This document shows positions 1-8,658 of a DNA stretch of 36,765 nucleotides, piece after piece. The stretch is from Lachnospiraceae bacterium (GTDB lineage Bacteria; Bacillota; Clostridia; Lachnospirales; Lachnospiraceae): positions 13,606 to 50,370 of the forward strand of contig JAIDOW010000005.1 of assembly GCA_029063085.1 (NCBI GenBank), given 5' to 3'. The position numbers and the translations under genes are program-made. The notes below the pieces were generated by a model. It was given only the letters and a program-made list of their open reading frames with translations, had not been told where the DNA came from and did not search any database. Within the stretch, counting starts at the first letter, position 1; every line of letters begins with the position of its first letter.

Positions 1-200
1 TCTCGGTCACGGCTGTCGCCGTATCGTCCAATATTAGCATACAGCCAACAGAGAGCAAGCTCCCTGTGTCTGATACTGATGTTGGGAGACATGCTCCTCG
101 AAAGCGAAGCTTTCTCGGTCACGGCTGTCGCCGTATCGTCCAATATTAGCATACAGCCAACAGAGAGCAAGCTCCCTGTGTCTGATACTAATATTGGACG
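1..200. repeat. Two tandem copies of a 112-bp-period intergenic repeat
   Basis: The first ~88 bases, beginning TCTCGGTCACGGCTGTCGCC, recur nearly perfectly from 113 to 200, giving a period of 112 bases. Only a few bases differ near the end of each copy (GATGTTGG versus AATATTGG). Each unit holds a long imperfect inverted repeat: CCAATATTAG near the left end pairs with CTAATATTGG at the right end of copy 2, with an inner stem around CAGAGAG and CTCCCTG. The window starts inside the first copy, so the array may extend to the left. No convincing ORF occupies it. A multicopy hairpin element is an inference. Confidence 0.85.
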
Positions 201-238
201 GCATGTCTCGTAGCAGACGTGGAAATTGTCTGAAAATT

Positions 239-265
239 TTAGCACTCACCTATTGACAGTGCTAA
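239..265 (+). promoter_or_regulatory. CIRCE operator (HrcA binding site) upstream of clpB
   Basis: TTAGCACTC at 239-247 and CAGTGCTAA at 257-265 are separated by nine bases. This matches the CIRCE consensus TTAGCACTC-N9-GAGTGCTAA with one mismatch (C for G at the first base of the right arm). CIRCE is bound by the heat-shock repressor HrcA. It overlaps the -35 box of the clpB promoter, so repression by occlusion is expected. Confidence 0.92.
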
Positions 266-281
266 CAAAAGGTGATATCTT
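253..281 (+). promoter_or_regulatory. Sigma-A promoter of clpB
   Basis: TTGACA at 253-258 is followed by a 17-base spacer and TATCTT at 276-281. The -35 hexamer lies inside the CIRCE operator. Transcription would start near 288, leaving a leader of about 60 bases before clpB. Confidence 0.75.
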
Positions 282-347
282 ATGATTAGCATAAAGATAT
301 ATTCTTGTGTTTAACAATCACTGAATGGAAGGAAAGGTGGGATTTAT

Positions 348-2924
348 ATGAACGCAGAAAAGTTTACAAGGAAATCATTAGAAGTTGTTGAGAATTGTGA
401 AAAGATTGCGTATGAATATAATAATCAGGAAATTGATCAGGAACATATTTTATATAGCCTGCTTACGGTAGAAGAGAGCCTGATTGCCAAGTTAATCGAG
501 AAGATGGACATAGATTTAGAATATTTTTCGAAAGAGGCAGAAAAATTAGTGGCTTACAGACCGAAGGTTTCCGGGGGCAATCTGTTTACCAGTTCTGATT
601 TTCAAAAAACTTTTGTGAATGCGGAAAAAGAAGCAAAGCAGATGGGGGACACCTATATTTCTGTAGAGCACATTTTTCTGGCACTCTTAAAGCATCCCAA
701 TAAAGCATTAAAAGGACTTTTTATGGGATATGGGATTACACAGGACAGATTTCTTAAAGTATTGGCAGAAGTAAGAGGGAACCAGCGGGTAGAAAGTGAT
801 AATCCGGAGGCAGTCTATGACAGTCTTGAAAAATACGGCTATGATCTGGTGAAGCGTGCGAGGGAACAGAAGCTGGACCCGGTGATTGGCAGGGATTCGG
901 AGATTCGGAATATTATCAGGATTCTTTCGAGAAAGACGAAGAATAATCCGGTATTGATCGGAGAGCCGGGAGTAGGAAAAACTGCCGCAGTAGAAGGTCT
1001 GGCACAGAGAATTGTAAGGGGAGACGTGCCTGAAGGTTTAAAGGATAAACAGATATTTGCATTGGATATGGGTGCGTTAATTGCAGGTGCCAAATATCGC
1101 GGTGAGTTTGAAGAACGCCTGAAAGCTGTGTTGGACGAGATAAAAAAATCAGAAGGAGAAATTATTCTTTTTATTGATGAACTGCATACGATTGTAGGTG
1201 CAGGTAAAACAGACGGAGCGCTGGATGCGGGGAATATGTTAAAGCCGATGCTGGCAAGAGGAGAGCTTCACTGTATTGGTGCTACGACCCTTGATGAATA
1301 CCGGAAATATATTGAAACCGATGCGGCATTGGAACGTCGTTTTCAACCGGTAACGGTGAATGAACCCACGGTGGAGGATACCATTTCCATTTTAAGGGGT
1401 TTAAAGAACCGATATGAGGTATACCATGGTGTCAAGATCAGTGACAGTGCAATTGTAGCGGCAGCAACGTTGTCTAACCGTTATATTTCAGATCGTTTTC
1501 TTCCAGATAAGGCAATTGACTTGGTAGACGAAGCCTGTGCATTGATTAAAACGGAACTGGATTCCATGCCAGTAGAATTAGATGAGATCAGCCGACGGAT
1601 GATGCAGTTAGAGATTGAGGAGGCAGCTCTTAAGAATGAGGAAGACCGGCTAAGTAAAGAGAGGCTGGAAAAGCTTCAGGAGGAGCTGAGGGAACTGCAT
1701 GAGAGGTTTGCATCCATGAAAGCAGATTGGGATAATGAGAAAATGGGTGTAGACAAGGTTCGGACGGTAAAAGAGGAGATAGAGCAGGTTAATAATGAAA
1801 TACAGATTGCTCAGCGTAATTATGACTTGAATAAAGCGGCAGAATTGCAATATGGCAGACTTCCGCAGCTTAAAAAACAGTTGTCGGAACTGGAAGAAAA
1901 GGAAGGAACAAAGGAGAAGAGCCTGGTACATGAAAATGTTTCGGAAGAAGAGATAGCAGGAATTGTTTCCAAATGGACAGGGATTCCGGTATCCAGACTT
2001 ACGGAAAGCGAGAGGAATAAGACACTGCATTTAGCGGATGCCCTTCATCAAAGAGTAGTGGGGCAGAATGAGGCAGTGGAACTGGTTTCCGATTCCATTA
2101 TCCGTTCCAAGGCAGGAGTGAAAGACCCAACGAAACCAATCGGTTCCTTTTTATTCTTAGGTCCCACCGGTGTTGGAAAGACAGAACTGGCAAAAACATT
2201 GGCACATGCATTGTTTGATAACGAAACCAATATGGTGCGGATCGATATGAGTGAATATATGGAGAAACATTCTGTGGCCAGATTGATAGGGGCGCCTCCG
2301 GGATATATAGGATATGATGAGGGAGGTCAGCTGACGGAAGCAGTCAGAAGAAAGCCATATTCGGTTGTATTGTTTGATGAGATTGAAAAAGCACACCCTG
2401 ATGTATTCAATGTTTTGCTACAGGTATTGGATGATGGGCGGATTACTGATTCCAAGGGCAAGACTGTTGATTTTAAAAATACCATTTTGATTATGACATC
2501 CAATATTGGCTCTGCTTATCTTTTAGACGGAATTGGTGAAAATGGGGAGATAACAGGGGAAACGAAAGAGCGGGTATTTGAAGAGCTGAAGCTTCATTTC
2601 AGACCGGAGTTCTTAAACCGTCTGGATGAGACTATATTATTTAAACCTCTTTCAAAAGATAATATTGACAATATTATTGATTTGCTGGTAATGGATCTGA
2701 ATAAAAGACTTGAGGAAAAAGAGCTTTCCCTTGTGATTACTGGAACGGCAAAAAGATATATTGTGGAGCACGGCTATGACCCGGTATATGGGGCAAGACC
2801 ATTGAAGAGATATCTGCAAAAAAATGTGGATACGCTGGTAGCAAGGCTGATACTAAATGGTAATGCTGGTGTAGGGGATACTATTACTGTCGACATAAAG
2901 GATGGGAAATTAACGGCAGAATAA
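348..2924 (+). CDS. clpB: ATP-dependent protein disaggregase ClpB
   Basis: ClpB is a hexameric cytoplasmic AAA+ chaperone that, with DnaK, extracts polypeptides from aggregates. The 858 residues are the usual ClpB length. In order they show the N-terminal Clp repeat domain (about 1-145), AAA-1 with Walker A GEPGVGKT near residue 205 and Walker B LFIDELH, the long charged middle coiled coil (about 395-530) that separates ClpB from ClpA/C-type proteins, and AAA-2 with Walker A GPTGVGKT near 605 and the [14 protein letters not shown] segment. The C-terminal D2 small domain includes GARPLKR. A GGAAGGAAAGG ribosome site precedes the ATG. The CIRCE site and promoter upstream indicate HrcA control and a monocistronic heat-shock gene. 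Nothing is truncated. Confidence 0.97.
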   Translation: MNAEKFTRKSLEVVENCEKIAYEYNNQEIDQEHILYSLLTVEESLIAKLIEKMDIDLEYFSKEAEKLVAYRPKVSGGNLFTSSDFQKTFVNAEKEAKQMGDTYISVEHIFLALLKHPNKALKGLFMGYGITQDRFLKVLAEVRGNQRVESDNPEAVYDSLEKYGYDLVKRAREQKLDPVIGRDSEIRNIIRILSRKTKNNPVLIGEPGVGKTAAVEGLAQRIVRGDVPEGLKDKQIFALDMGALIAGAKYRGEFEERLKAVLDEIKKSEGEIILFIDELHTIVGAGKTDGALDAGNMLKPMLARGELHCIGATTLDEYRKYIETDAALERRFQPVTVNEPTVEDTISILRGLKNRYEVYHGVKISDSAIVAAATLSNRYISDRFLPDKAIDLVDEACALIKTELDSMPVELDEISRRMMQLEIEEAALKNEEDRLSKERLEKLQEELRELHERFASMKADWDNEKMGVDKVRTVKEEIEQVNNEIQIAQRNYDLNKAAELQYGRLPQLKKQLSELEEKEGTKEKSLVHENVSEEEIAGIVSKWTGIPVSRLTESERNKTLHLADALHQRVVGQNEAVELVSDSIIRSKAGVKDPTKPIGSFLFLGPTGVGKTELAKTLAHALFDNETNMVRIDMSEYMEKHSVARLIGAPPGYIGYDEGGQLTEAVRRKPYSVVLFDEIEKAHPDVFNVLLQVLDDGRITDSKGKTVDFKNTILIMTSNIGSAYLLDGIGENGEITGETKERVFEELKLHFRPEFLNRLDETILFKPLSKDNIDNIIDLLVMDLNKRLEEKELSLVITGTAKRYIVEHGYDPVYGARPLKRYLQKNVDTLVARLILNGNAGVGDTITVDIKDGKLTAE

Positions 2925-2986
2925 GAAAAATAAATTCTTTTAGAAGACATCATTTATGGTTTTTTACTTGTCATTTTGTAGTCTCT

Positions 2987-3013
2987 TTGTTACAATTTAA
3001 GAAAACGTATACT
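2987..3013 (+). promoter_or_regulatory. Possible promoter of the EAL gene
   Basis: TTGTTA at 2987-2992 and TATACT at 3008-3013 resemble -35 and -10 boxes, but the spacer is only 15 bases. If used, transcription would begin near 3020, inside the loop of the following hairpin, so the new transcript would lack the left arm. Weak call. Confidence 0.3.
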
Positions 3014-3050
3014 TCCTTTTTGAAAGTTTCAGAAAGGAAGTTTTACTTTT
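3011..3050 (+). terminator. Rho-independent terminator after clpB
   Basis: ACTTCCTTT at 3011-3019 pairs with AAAGGAAGT at 3033-3041 around a partly paired loop, followed by TTTACTTTTATTT. It ends transcription from clpB just before the EAL gene's ribosome site. Confidence 0.75.
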
Positions 3051-3077
3051 ATTTATACAAAGAAAGGGGACGATTGA

Positions 3078-4286
3078 ATGGGAGAAGAAACATCAAGGGA
3101 AGAATTACTTTCTGAAGTTCGTGAAGCGTTAAAAAATCATGAACTAAAGGTGTATTACCAGCCGCAGTATGATTCAGTTACAAGCAGGCTGGCAGGTGCA
3201 GAGGCATTGGTGCGCTGGATAAAACCGGATGGTTCCGTAATTATGCCGGGAAGTTTTATCCCACAGTTAGAAGATGATCGTGCAATTCTTGAATTGGACT
3301 GGTATATGCTAAGGGAAGTATGCATTTTTCTGGCAAAACAGAAGAAAGAAAATATGTATAGTGTTACCGTTGCGGTAAATTTTTCAAGAATGCATGTACA
3401 TGAAGAAAATTTTGTGGAGCAATTGTGTGCGATCGTAGATGGGTATGATATGCCGAGAAAGATGGTGGAAGTGGAGATTACAGAATCTGCTTTTGTGGAT
3501 CAGTCTGAAATGATTGCAGACTGGATTGGAAAAATAAGAGCAGAAGGATTTCGTGTTGCCATAGATGATTTTGGAAGCGGATTATCTTCCCTGAGCTTTG
3601 TAAAAGATATTTCGGCAGATGTCTTAAAGATTGATAAGTCACTGCTGAGCAGAAACTGTGAGGATGAAAAAGAGCGGATTGTTTTAGAGAGCATATTCAA
3701 TTTTGCCCATCGCCTGAAGCTTACTACGGTGGCAGAGGGAGTAGAAACCAGAGAGCAGCTGGGATTTTTAAGGACCTGTTCCTGTAAGGTGATTCAGGGA
3801 TTCTTATTTGCAAAACCGATGCCGGAAGCAGAATTTATGCAGCTTTGCCAAAAGGGCTATGACGTGGACGATATGGAGGATATTTTGCTGGTACAGGCAC
3901 CATCTAGTGCAACACAGCTGCTATTAGAAGCGGTATTTACCAGATATCCGTTGGTTATTTTTGCTAATCTTACGAGAAATAGTTTTTATATGATGGCATA
4001 TGAGAATTTTACAGCACAGTCCTGTCCATCAACAGGTGTTTTTGAGGAATTGATTGCTCATGGTACGTCTACTATGCATCCTGAGGATCAGGATTTGTTC
4101 CGTAACACATTTAGTATTTCTAATCTATTATCGGCCTATGAAAGAGGAGATAAATTCGTCAGTGTGGTTACTAGGCAGATAGGAGATGACGGCATATACC
4201 GCAGAGTGGAAACCACAGATTATTTTGTGAAAAATCCGTCAGTGGAAGATGTATTAGTGATTGCTCTTTGCCATAACCTGGATTAA
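3078..4286 (+). CDS. EAL-domain c-di-GMP phosphodiesterase with C-terminal PAS-like domain
   Basis: EAL proteins hydrolyse cyclic di-GMP to pGpG. Residues about 8-260 form a full EAL domain: AEALVRW (Glu42), VNFS, EITES, IDDFGSGLSS (Asp163/164), LKIDKSLL, VAEGVET and IQGFLFAKPM. The metal- and catalysis-associated motifs are all present, so activity is expected. Residues about 275-402 resemble a PAS-type fold (MHPEDQDLF, RQIGDDGIYRRVET), which is known family behaviour in clostridial signalling proteins but is inferred here. No transmembrane segment or GGDEF domain is visible, so the protein is probably cytosolic. The start has an AAAGAAAGGGG ribosome site. The gene stands alone between clpB and a DUF551-like gene. 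A diguanylate cyclase that could oppose it lies at 29.3 kb. Confidence 0.93.
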   Translation: MGEETSREELLSEVREALKNHELKVYYQPQYDSVTSRLAGAEALVRWIKPDGSVIMPGSFIPQLEDDRAILELDWYMLREVCIFLAKQKKENMYSVTVAVNFSRMHVHEENFVEQLCAIVDGYDMPRKMVEVEITESAFVDQSEMIADWIGKIRAEGFRVAIDDFGSGLSSLSFVKDISADVLKIDKSLLSRNCEDEKERIVLESIFNFAHRLKLTTVAEGVETREQLGFLRTCSCKVIQGFLFAKPMPEAEFMQLCQKGYDVDDMEDILLVQAPSSATQLLLEAVFTRYPLVIFANLTRNSFYMMAYENFTAQSCPSTGVFEELIAHGTSTMHPEDQDLFRNTFSISNLLSAYERGDKFVSVVTRQIGDDGIYRRVETTDYFVKNPSVEDVLVIALCHNLD

Positions 4287-4307
4287 AAATGTTAAAACAG
4301 AAAGGCT

Positions 4308-4319
4308 GAGAATATTCTC
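4308..4319. promoter_or_regulatory. 12-bp palindrome just upstream of a -35 box
   Basis: GAGAATATTCTC is a perfect 12-base palindrome lying two bases before the TTGCAC -35 hexamer of the next promoter. This placement fits an activator or repressor site, but no regulator can be named. Confidence 0.35.
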
Positions 4320-4321
4320 TC

Positions 4322-4350
4322 TTGCACAAACGGTAAAATCAGTGTAAAAT
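4322..4350 (+). promoter_or_regulatory. Promoter for the DUF551-like gene and probably glyA
   Basis: TTGCAC at 4322-4327, a 17-base spacer and TAAAAT at 4345-4350 form a good sigma-A promoter. The start of transcription would be near 4357. No terminator separates the two genes that follow. Confidence 0.65.
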
Positions 4351-4420
4351 ATTACATAAACTATTTTTGAATGACAGGATTATTGTTATATATTTATGAT
4401 TTTTAGGAGGAGCGTAAGTT

Positions 4421-4642
4421 ATGGATCAGTGGATTTTATGCAGTGACAGAGAACCCAGTGTCGAAGAGATTCGCAGGAACAATACCTTTATCTGTAGTAA
4501 CGGGAACAGTACTTTTATACGTAGTTATAGTTTCCGGTTACATGGTTTTGCTATAGAGACGAGAGGAAGAGAGAGCAAAGATAGAAGTGTGATAGCATGG
4601 ATGCCTTTACCAGAACCTTATAAAGAAGGTCTTGCAGAATAG
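4421..4642 (+). CDS. Small DUF551-like protein
   Basis: This 73-residue protein opens MDQWILCSDREPS and closes VIAWMPLPEPYKEG. The pair resembles the W-I-x3-D-R-x-P start and W-M-P-L-P-E-P end of DUF551 proteins, a small family of unknown function common in phages and bacteria. The ribosome site TTAGGAGGAG is strong and well spaced. The gene is 43 bases upstream of glyA and probably shares its promoter. There is no signal peptide or membrane segment. No biochemical role is known to me; the family call rests on the terminal motifs. Confidence 0.72.
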   Translation: MDQWILCSDREPSVEEIRRNNTFICSNGNSTFIRSYSFRLHGFAIETRGRESKDRSVIAWMPLPEPYKEGLAE

Positions 4643-4685
4643 AGGAAACAAGAGTACAATTATGTCATAATGATGGAGGTGCAGG

Positions 4686-5921
4686 ATGTACAGTTTTGAA
4701 GAAGTTAATAATTTTGATCCCGAAGTAGCAAAGGCAATGACTGATGAGATTAATAGACAGGATGAGAATATCGAGTTGATCGCATCAGAGAACATTGTAA
4801 GCAAAGCAGTAATGGCGGCAATGGGAAGCCCTCTTACCAATAAATATGCAGAAGGTTATCCGGGAAAGAGATACTATGGTGGATGTGAACATGTGGATGT
4901 TGTTGAGGATTTAGCAAGAGAAAGGGCAAAAGAGTTATTTGGATGTGAATATGTAAATGTTCAGCCGCATTCTGGTGCACAGGCTAATATGGCTGCATTT
5001 TTTGCTATTATGGAACCCGGAGATACGTTTATGGGAATGAATCTCGCACATGGAGGTCATTTAACTCATGGTTCACCGGTTAATATGTCAGGAAAATATT
5101 TTAATGTTGTACCGTATGGTGTAAACGATGACGGAGTGATTGATTATGATGAAGTACTTCGGATTGCAAAGGAATGTACCCCAAAATTAATCGTGGCAGG
5201 GGCATCCGCTTATGCAAGAGCGATTGATTTTAAGCGTTTTCGTGAGATTGCTGATGAAGTAGGAGCTGTGTTGATGGTAGATATGGCACACATTGCAGGT
5301 CTGGTAGCAGCAGGCTTACATATGAGCCCGATTCCGTATGCGCATGTTACGACTACTACAACCCATAAGACTTTAAGAGGACCGAGAGGCGGTATGATAT
5401 TGTCCAGCAATGAGGTAAATGAGAAGTATAACTTCAACAAAGCAGTATTTCCGGGAATCCAGGGAGGTCCTTTGATGCATGTGATTGCAGCAAAGGCAGT
5501 CTGCTTTAAAGAAGCATTATCTGATGAGTATAAGGCTTATCAGACACAGGTAGTTAAGAATGCAGCTGCACTGTCTGCGGCATTGATGGAAAGAGGCTTT
5601 AATATCGTTTCAGGTGGTACGGACAATCATTTGATGTTAGTGGATCTGCAAAATCTCGATATGACAGGCAAGGAAGTGGAGAAATTATTAGACAGTGTCC
5701 ATATTACAGCCAATAAGAACACTGTACCAAATGATCCGAAGTCTCCGTTTGTGACAAGCGGTATCCGGCTGGGAACCCCGGCTATTACAACTCGAGGTGC
5801 AAAAGAAGAAGATATGATCGTGATTGCAGATGCTATCAAGGCTGCGGTTATTGATAAGGATGAGGCAAAGGCAAAAGAGCTTGTGAAGTCAATTACTTCC
5901 AAATACCCGCTTTATGCATAG
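4686..5921 (+). CDS. glyA: Serine hydroxymethyltransferase
   Basis: GlyA is a cytosolic PLP enzyme that interconverts serine and glycine and loads tetrahydrofolate with a one-carbon unit. The 411 residues match the family's length. Visible hallmarks are [10 protein letters not shown] near the N terminus, [25 protein letters not shown], and [15 protein letters not shown], where Lys228 should bind PLP. The C-terminal part has [16 protein letters not shown]. The start is supported by a GGAGGTG ribosome site seven bases upstream. It follows the DUF551-like gene on the same strand and ends at a strong terminator. No purine or glycine riboswitch was recognised upstream. Confidence 0.97.
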   Translation: MYSFEEVNNFDPEVAKAMTDEINRQDENIELIASENIVSKAVMAAMGSPLTNKYAEGYPGKRYYGGCEHVDVVEDLARERAKELFGCEYVNVQPHSGAQANMAAFFAIMEPGDTFMGMNLAHGGHLTHGSPVNMSGKYFNVVPYGVNDDGVIDYDEVLRIAKECTPKLIVAGASAYARAIDFKRFREIADEVGAVLMVDMAHIAGLVAAGLHMSPIPYAHVTTTTTHKTLRGPRGGMILSSNEVNEKYNFNKAVFPGIQGGPLMHVIAAKAVCFKEALSDEYKAYQTQVVKNAAALSAALMERGFNIVSGGTDNHLMLVDLQNLDMTGKEVEKLLDSVHITANKNTVPNDPKSPFVTSGIRLGTPAITTRGAKEEDMIVIADAIKAAVIDKDEAKAKELVKSITSKYPLYA

Positions 5922-5965
5922 ATAGTGTGAAAGAGAGATCATCAATAGAATAGAGGCGGAAGAAA

Positions 5966-6005
5966 ATGGCACCAGAATTGTATTTTTCTGGTGTCATTTT
6001 TATAT
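5966..6005 (+). terminator. Rho-independent terminator of glyA
   Basis: ATGGCACCAGAA pairs with TTCTGGTGTCAT (one internal mismatch) around a short loop and is followed by TTTTTATAT. Confidence 0.85.
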
Positions 6006-6063
6006 AGTGTACAGCCTGTTTTTATAAATTTAAGGATATAGTAAAATGACCGGAGGAAATATT

Positions 6064-8550
6064 ATGGTGGGTCGTAAAACTGCTAATTTAATTGAAATTA
6101 TAGAATTTATTCTTTTTGTGATGGCACATGTGGTGTATTCAGCGAATTTTCTGGACTGGGAAGTAACAAAGCATGTTTTGGTCTATGCGGTAGGGATGTC
6201 TGCTATTGCAGCAATATGTTTACTGTTAATTAAGGATTTGGTATGGTCTCAGACAGGCTTTATTATCTGTATTATGGTTGCAACTTATCTGATTGGAAGA
6301 GAAATGAATTCCCTTGTTTTTGCTATATGTATTTATATGGTTTCGGGTGCATTGATTTCCATTATCGGAAATATGCAGCTGAATATGAGGTATATCTTAA
6401 TTGTTAATCTTGCTATTGCGTTCAGCATTATAACAGAGTATTCAGTTATAGTCAGTCAGCTGCGTATTGGCTATTATTTCATGATGATTTTGTTTTGTGA
6501 GGCATTTCTGGTTACAGAGAATCTTATGGTGTTATTTTATCAGCAAAAGGTAGAGGAGATAGAAACACAGAATACTCTTTTAAATATTGCCCAGAAGAGT
6601 AAAGACGAGTTTCTGGCAAATATGTCTCACGAGATCCGTACCCCGATGAATGCCATTGTAGGTATGAGCGAATTGATTATGAGGGAAGAGGATATCAGTG
6701 ACAAAGTAAAAGAGTACTGTTATAACATACAGTCTTCAGGGGAGAATTTGTTAGGTATTATCAATGATATATTGGATTTTTCAAAAATTGAATCAGGTAA
6801 AATGGATATTATATATGAGCCGTATTCCATTGCATCAGTAATTCAGGATATTGCCAATACTGCTATGTTCAGAAAAGGATTTAAGGATATCGATATTATT
6901 GTTGACTGTAGTCCGAATATGCCAAGACAGTTGTATGGAGATGTTTTGAGAAATCGCCAGATTTTAATGAATTTTGTCAGTAACGCAGTAAAGTTTACGG
7001 AAGAGGGATATGTATTTATTTCCGTGTCCTGCCATGAAAAGGATGGTGAGAACTGGCTGAAGATGCAGGTGAAGGATACGGGGATTGGAATTAAGAAGGA
7101 AGAGCAGGTTCATTTGTTTGAATCTTTTACCCGTATGGATTCCAAAAGAAACCGCTCTATTGAAGGAACCGGGCTTGGACTGGTTATCTGCAAACGTCTG
7201 GTGGAGACAATGCATGGAACGATTAAGATATACAGTGAGTATGGCGAAGGAACCACGATTGTTGCGGATATTCCCCAGCGGATTGCAGATTCGGCACCAT
7301 TTCTGACGTTGAAGGGAAATGAGGATATCAAGGTGGTCCTGTATGAAGACGGCGAGCAGGAGAATACAAAGGGAATTCCTTATTATAAGCTGGTTAACCG
7401 GCATATCTGGGAGGAATTGAAGATTTCTTACCGTACAATCCATAGTTTCGAGGAAGTGTTGAAAGTGGTTGAGGAAGGTAAAATGACCCATATTTTTATG
7501 GGTGTGGCAGAGTATACCGATCAGAGAAATTATTTTGATCAGATTTCAGGGGATATAAAAGTATTTGTAGTATTTGATCCGCAGTATCCGGTCAGACTGG
7601 GAGAAAATATATATGGTGTCAATATGCCGTTTTATTCCATGAACGTGTTGTCTGCATTAAACGGAGAAGCATTTTATAATCAGTTTATAGATGAAAAAGC
7701 GGTAAAGATTGCATTTAAAGCACCATTTGCAAGAGCACTGGTAGTAGATGATAATGAAATCAACCTGCGTGTGGCAGAGGGAATATTAAAGCTATATGAT
7801 ATCACCTGTACTTTGGCAAGGAGTGGGAAAGAGGCGATAGAACTTTTAAAGGACCAGGATATGGATATTGTATTTATGGATCATATGATGCCGGAATTAG
7901 ACGGAATAGAGACTACTGAGATTATCAGGAGAACCGGTGGTGAATATGGCAGGAATCTTCCTATTATTGCACTTACGGCTAATGTGGCAAATGGTGCAAG
8001 GGAGATGTTTTTACAGCAGGGTTTTCAGGGCTTTTTGCCTAAACCGGTTGGCTTGAAGACCGTGGATAAGATTTTAAGAAGATGGCTGCCTGCTTCTAAA
8101 ATTGAGATGATTGATGAGGAAGAGGAAAAAGAGTCAGAACAGGCAGATGACAGTCTGTTAAAAGAGCCGGAAATCAAGACGACCGTGCAGAGGAATTTTC
8201 CGTATATGGACATAAATGAAAAGCAGGCACTGGAAAATATGGGTGGTCAGAGGGATCTGTATAAAGAATTATTGGAATACTGTCTGGAATTTGAAGTTCA
8301 GCGGAAGGGTGAGATTGAAGAAAAATTCAGGGAGCAGGATTGGCAGGAATATACTATATTGGTCCATGCATTAAAGGGCGGGATGAGGAGTCTTGGGATT
8401 GAAGAGATTGCACGGCTTGCTCAGACTCAGGAATTTGCCTGCAAGGAGAACCGCATTGAAGATGTGATAGCAGGACATGCCCATTTGATGGAAGAATATG
8501 ACAGGGCACATAGGAGTATTGAGGCTTATGTCGCGGATATGGAGATTTAA
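6064..8550 (+). CDS. Membrane hybrid histidine kinase (HisKA-HATPase-REC-Hpt)
   Basis: This is a tripartite phosphorelay sensor kinase of about 828 residues. I prefer the ATG at 6064 because GGAGG lies nine bases before it; an upstream in-frame ATG at 6046 would contain that site. Six hydrophobic segments fill residues ~8-158, with no large external sensor loop. A short coiled linker leads to the H-box MSHEIRTPMNAIVG (His189). The ATPase domain shows NFVSNAVKF, DTGIGI and GTGLGL. Residues ~420-550 look like a degenerate receiver without the acidic pocket. A true receiver follows (LVVDDNEIN, FMDHMMPELDG with Asp606, LTAN, PKPVG). The C-terminal Hpt domain has VHALKGGMRSLG (His768). No output regulator lies nearby, so it is an orphan. 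Confidence 0.94.
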   Translation: MVGRKTANLIEIIEFILFVMAHVVYSANFLDWEVTKHVLVYAVGMSAIAAICLLLIKDLVWSQTGFIICIMVATYLIGREMNSLVFAICIYMVSGALISIIGNMQLNMRYILIVNLAIAFSIITEYSVIVSQLRIGYYFMMILFCEAFLVTENLMVLFYQQKVEEIETQNTLLNIAQKSKDEFLANMSHEIRTPMNAIVGMSELIMREEDISDKVKEYCYNIQSSGENLLGIINDILDFSKIESGKMDIIYEPYSIASVIQDIANTAMFRKGFKDIDIIVDCSPNMPRQLYGDVLRNRQILMNFVSNAVKFTEEGYVFISVSCHEKDGENWLKMQVKDTGIGIKKEEQVHLFESFTRMDSKRNRSIEGTGLGLVICKRLVETMHGTIKIYSEYGEGTTIVADIPQRIADSAPFLTLKGNEDIKVVLYEDGEQENTKGIPYYKLVNRHIWEELKISYRTIHSFEEVLKVVEEGKMTHIFMGVAEYTDQRNYFDQISGDIKVFVVFDPQYPVRLGENIYGVNMPFYSMNVLSALNGEAFYNQFIDEKAVKIAFKAPFARALVVDDNEINLRVAEGILKLYDITCTLARSGKEAIELLKDQDMDIVFMDHMMPELDGIETTEIIRRTGGEYGRNLPIIALTANVANGAREMFLQQGFQGFLPKPVGLKTVDKILRRWLPASKIEMIDEEEEKESEQADDSLLKEPEIKTTVQRNFPYMDINEKQALENMGGQRDLYKELLEYCLEFEVQRKGEIEEKFREQDWQEYTILVHALKGGMRSLGIEEIARLAQTQEFACKENRIEDVIAGHAHLMEEYDRAHRSIEAYVADMEI

Positions 8551-8553
8551 TTA

Positions 8554-8610
8554 ACGGGACTGTCGCATTAAGTTATATTTTCATTTTGCTTAATGCGACA
8601 GCCCCGTTTT
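8554..8610. terminator. Strong terminator between convergent kinase and leuA genes
   Basis: ACGGGACTGTCGCATTAAG pairs with CTTAATGCGACAGCCCCGT, leaving one A-C mismatch and a ~17-base loop, then TTTT. It sits between convergent genes and may work for both. Its core resembles the hairpin near 14787. Confidence 0.9.
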
Positions 8611-8658
8611 GTCATGTTGTAGATGGAATAAAGTTCTGTATAGTACTTAAAAGTGGAG

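Noticed and set aside
34-249. Minus-strand ORF across the 112-base repeats
   Set aside because: It spans a non-coding repeat and the CIRCE region, and no protein family is recognised.
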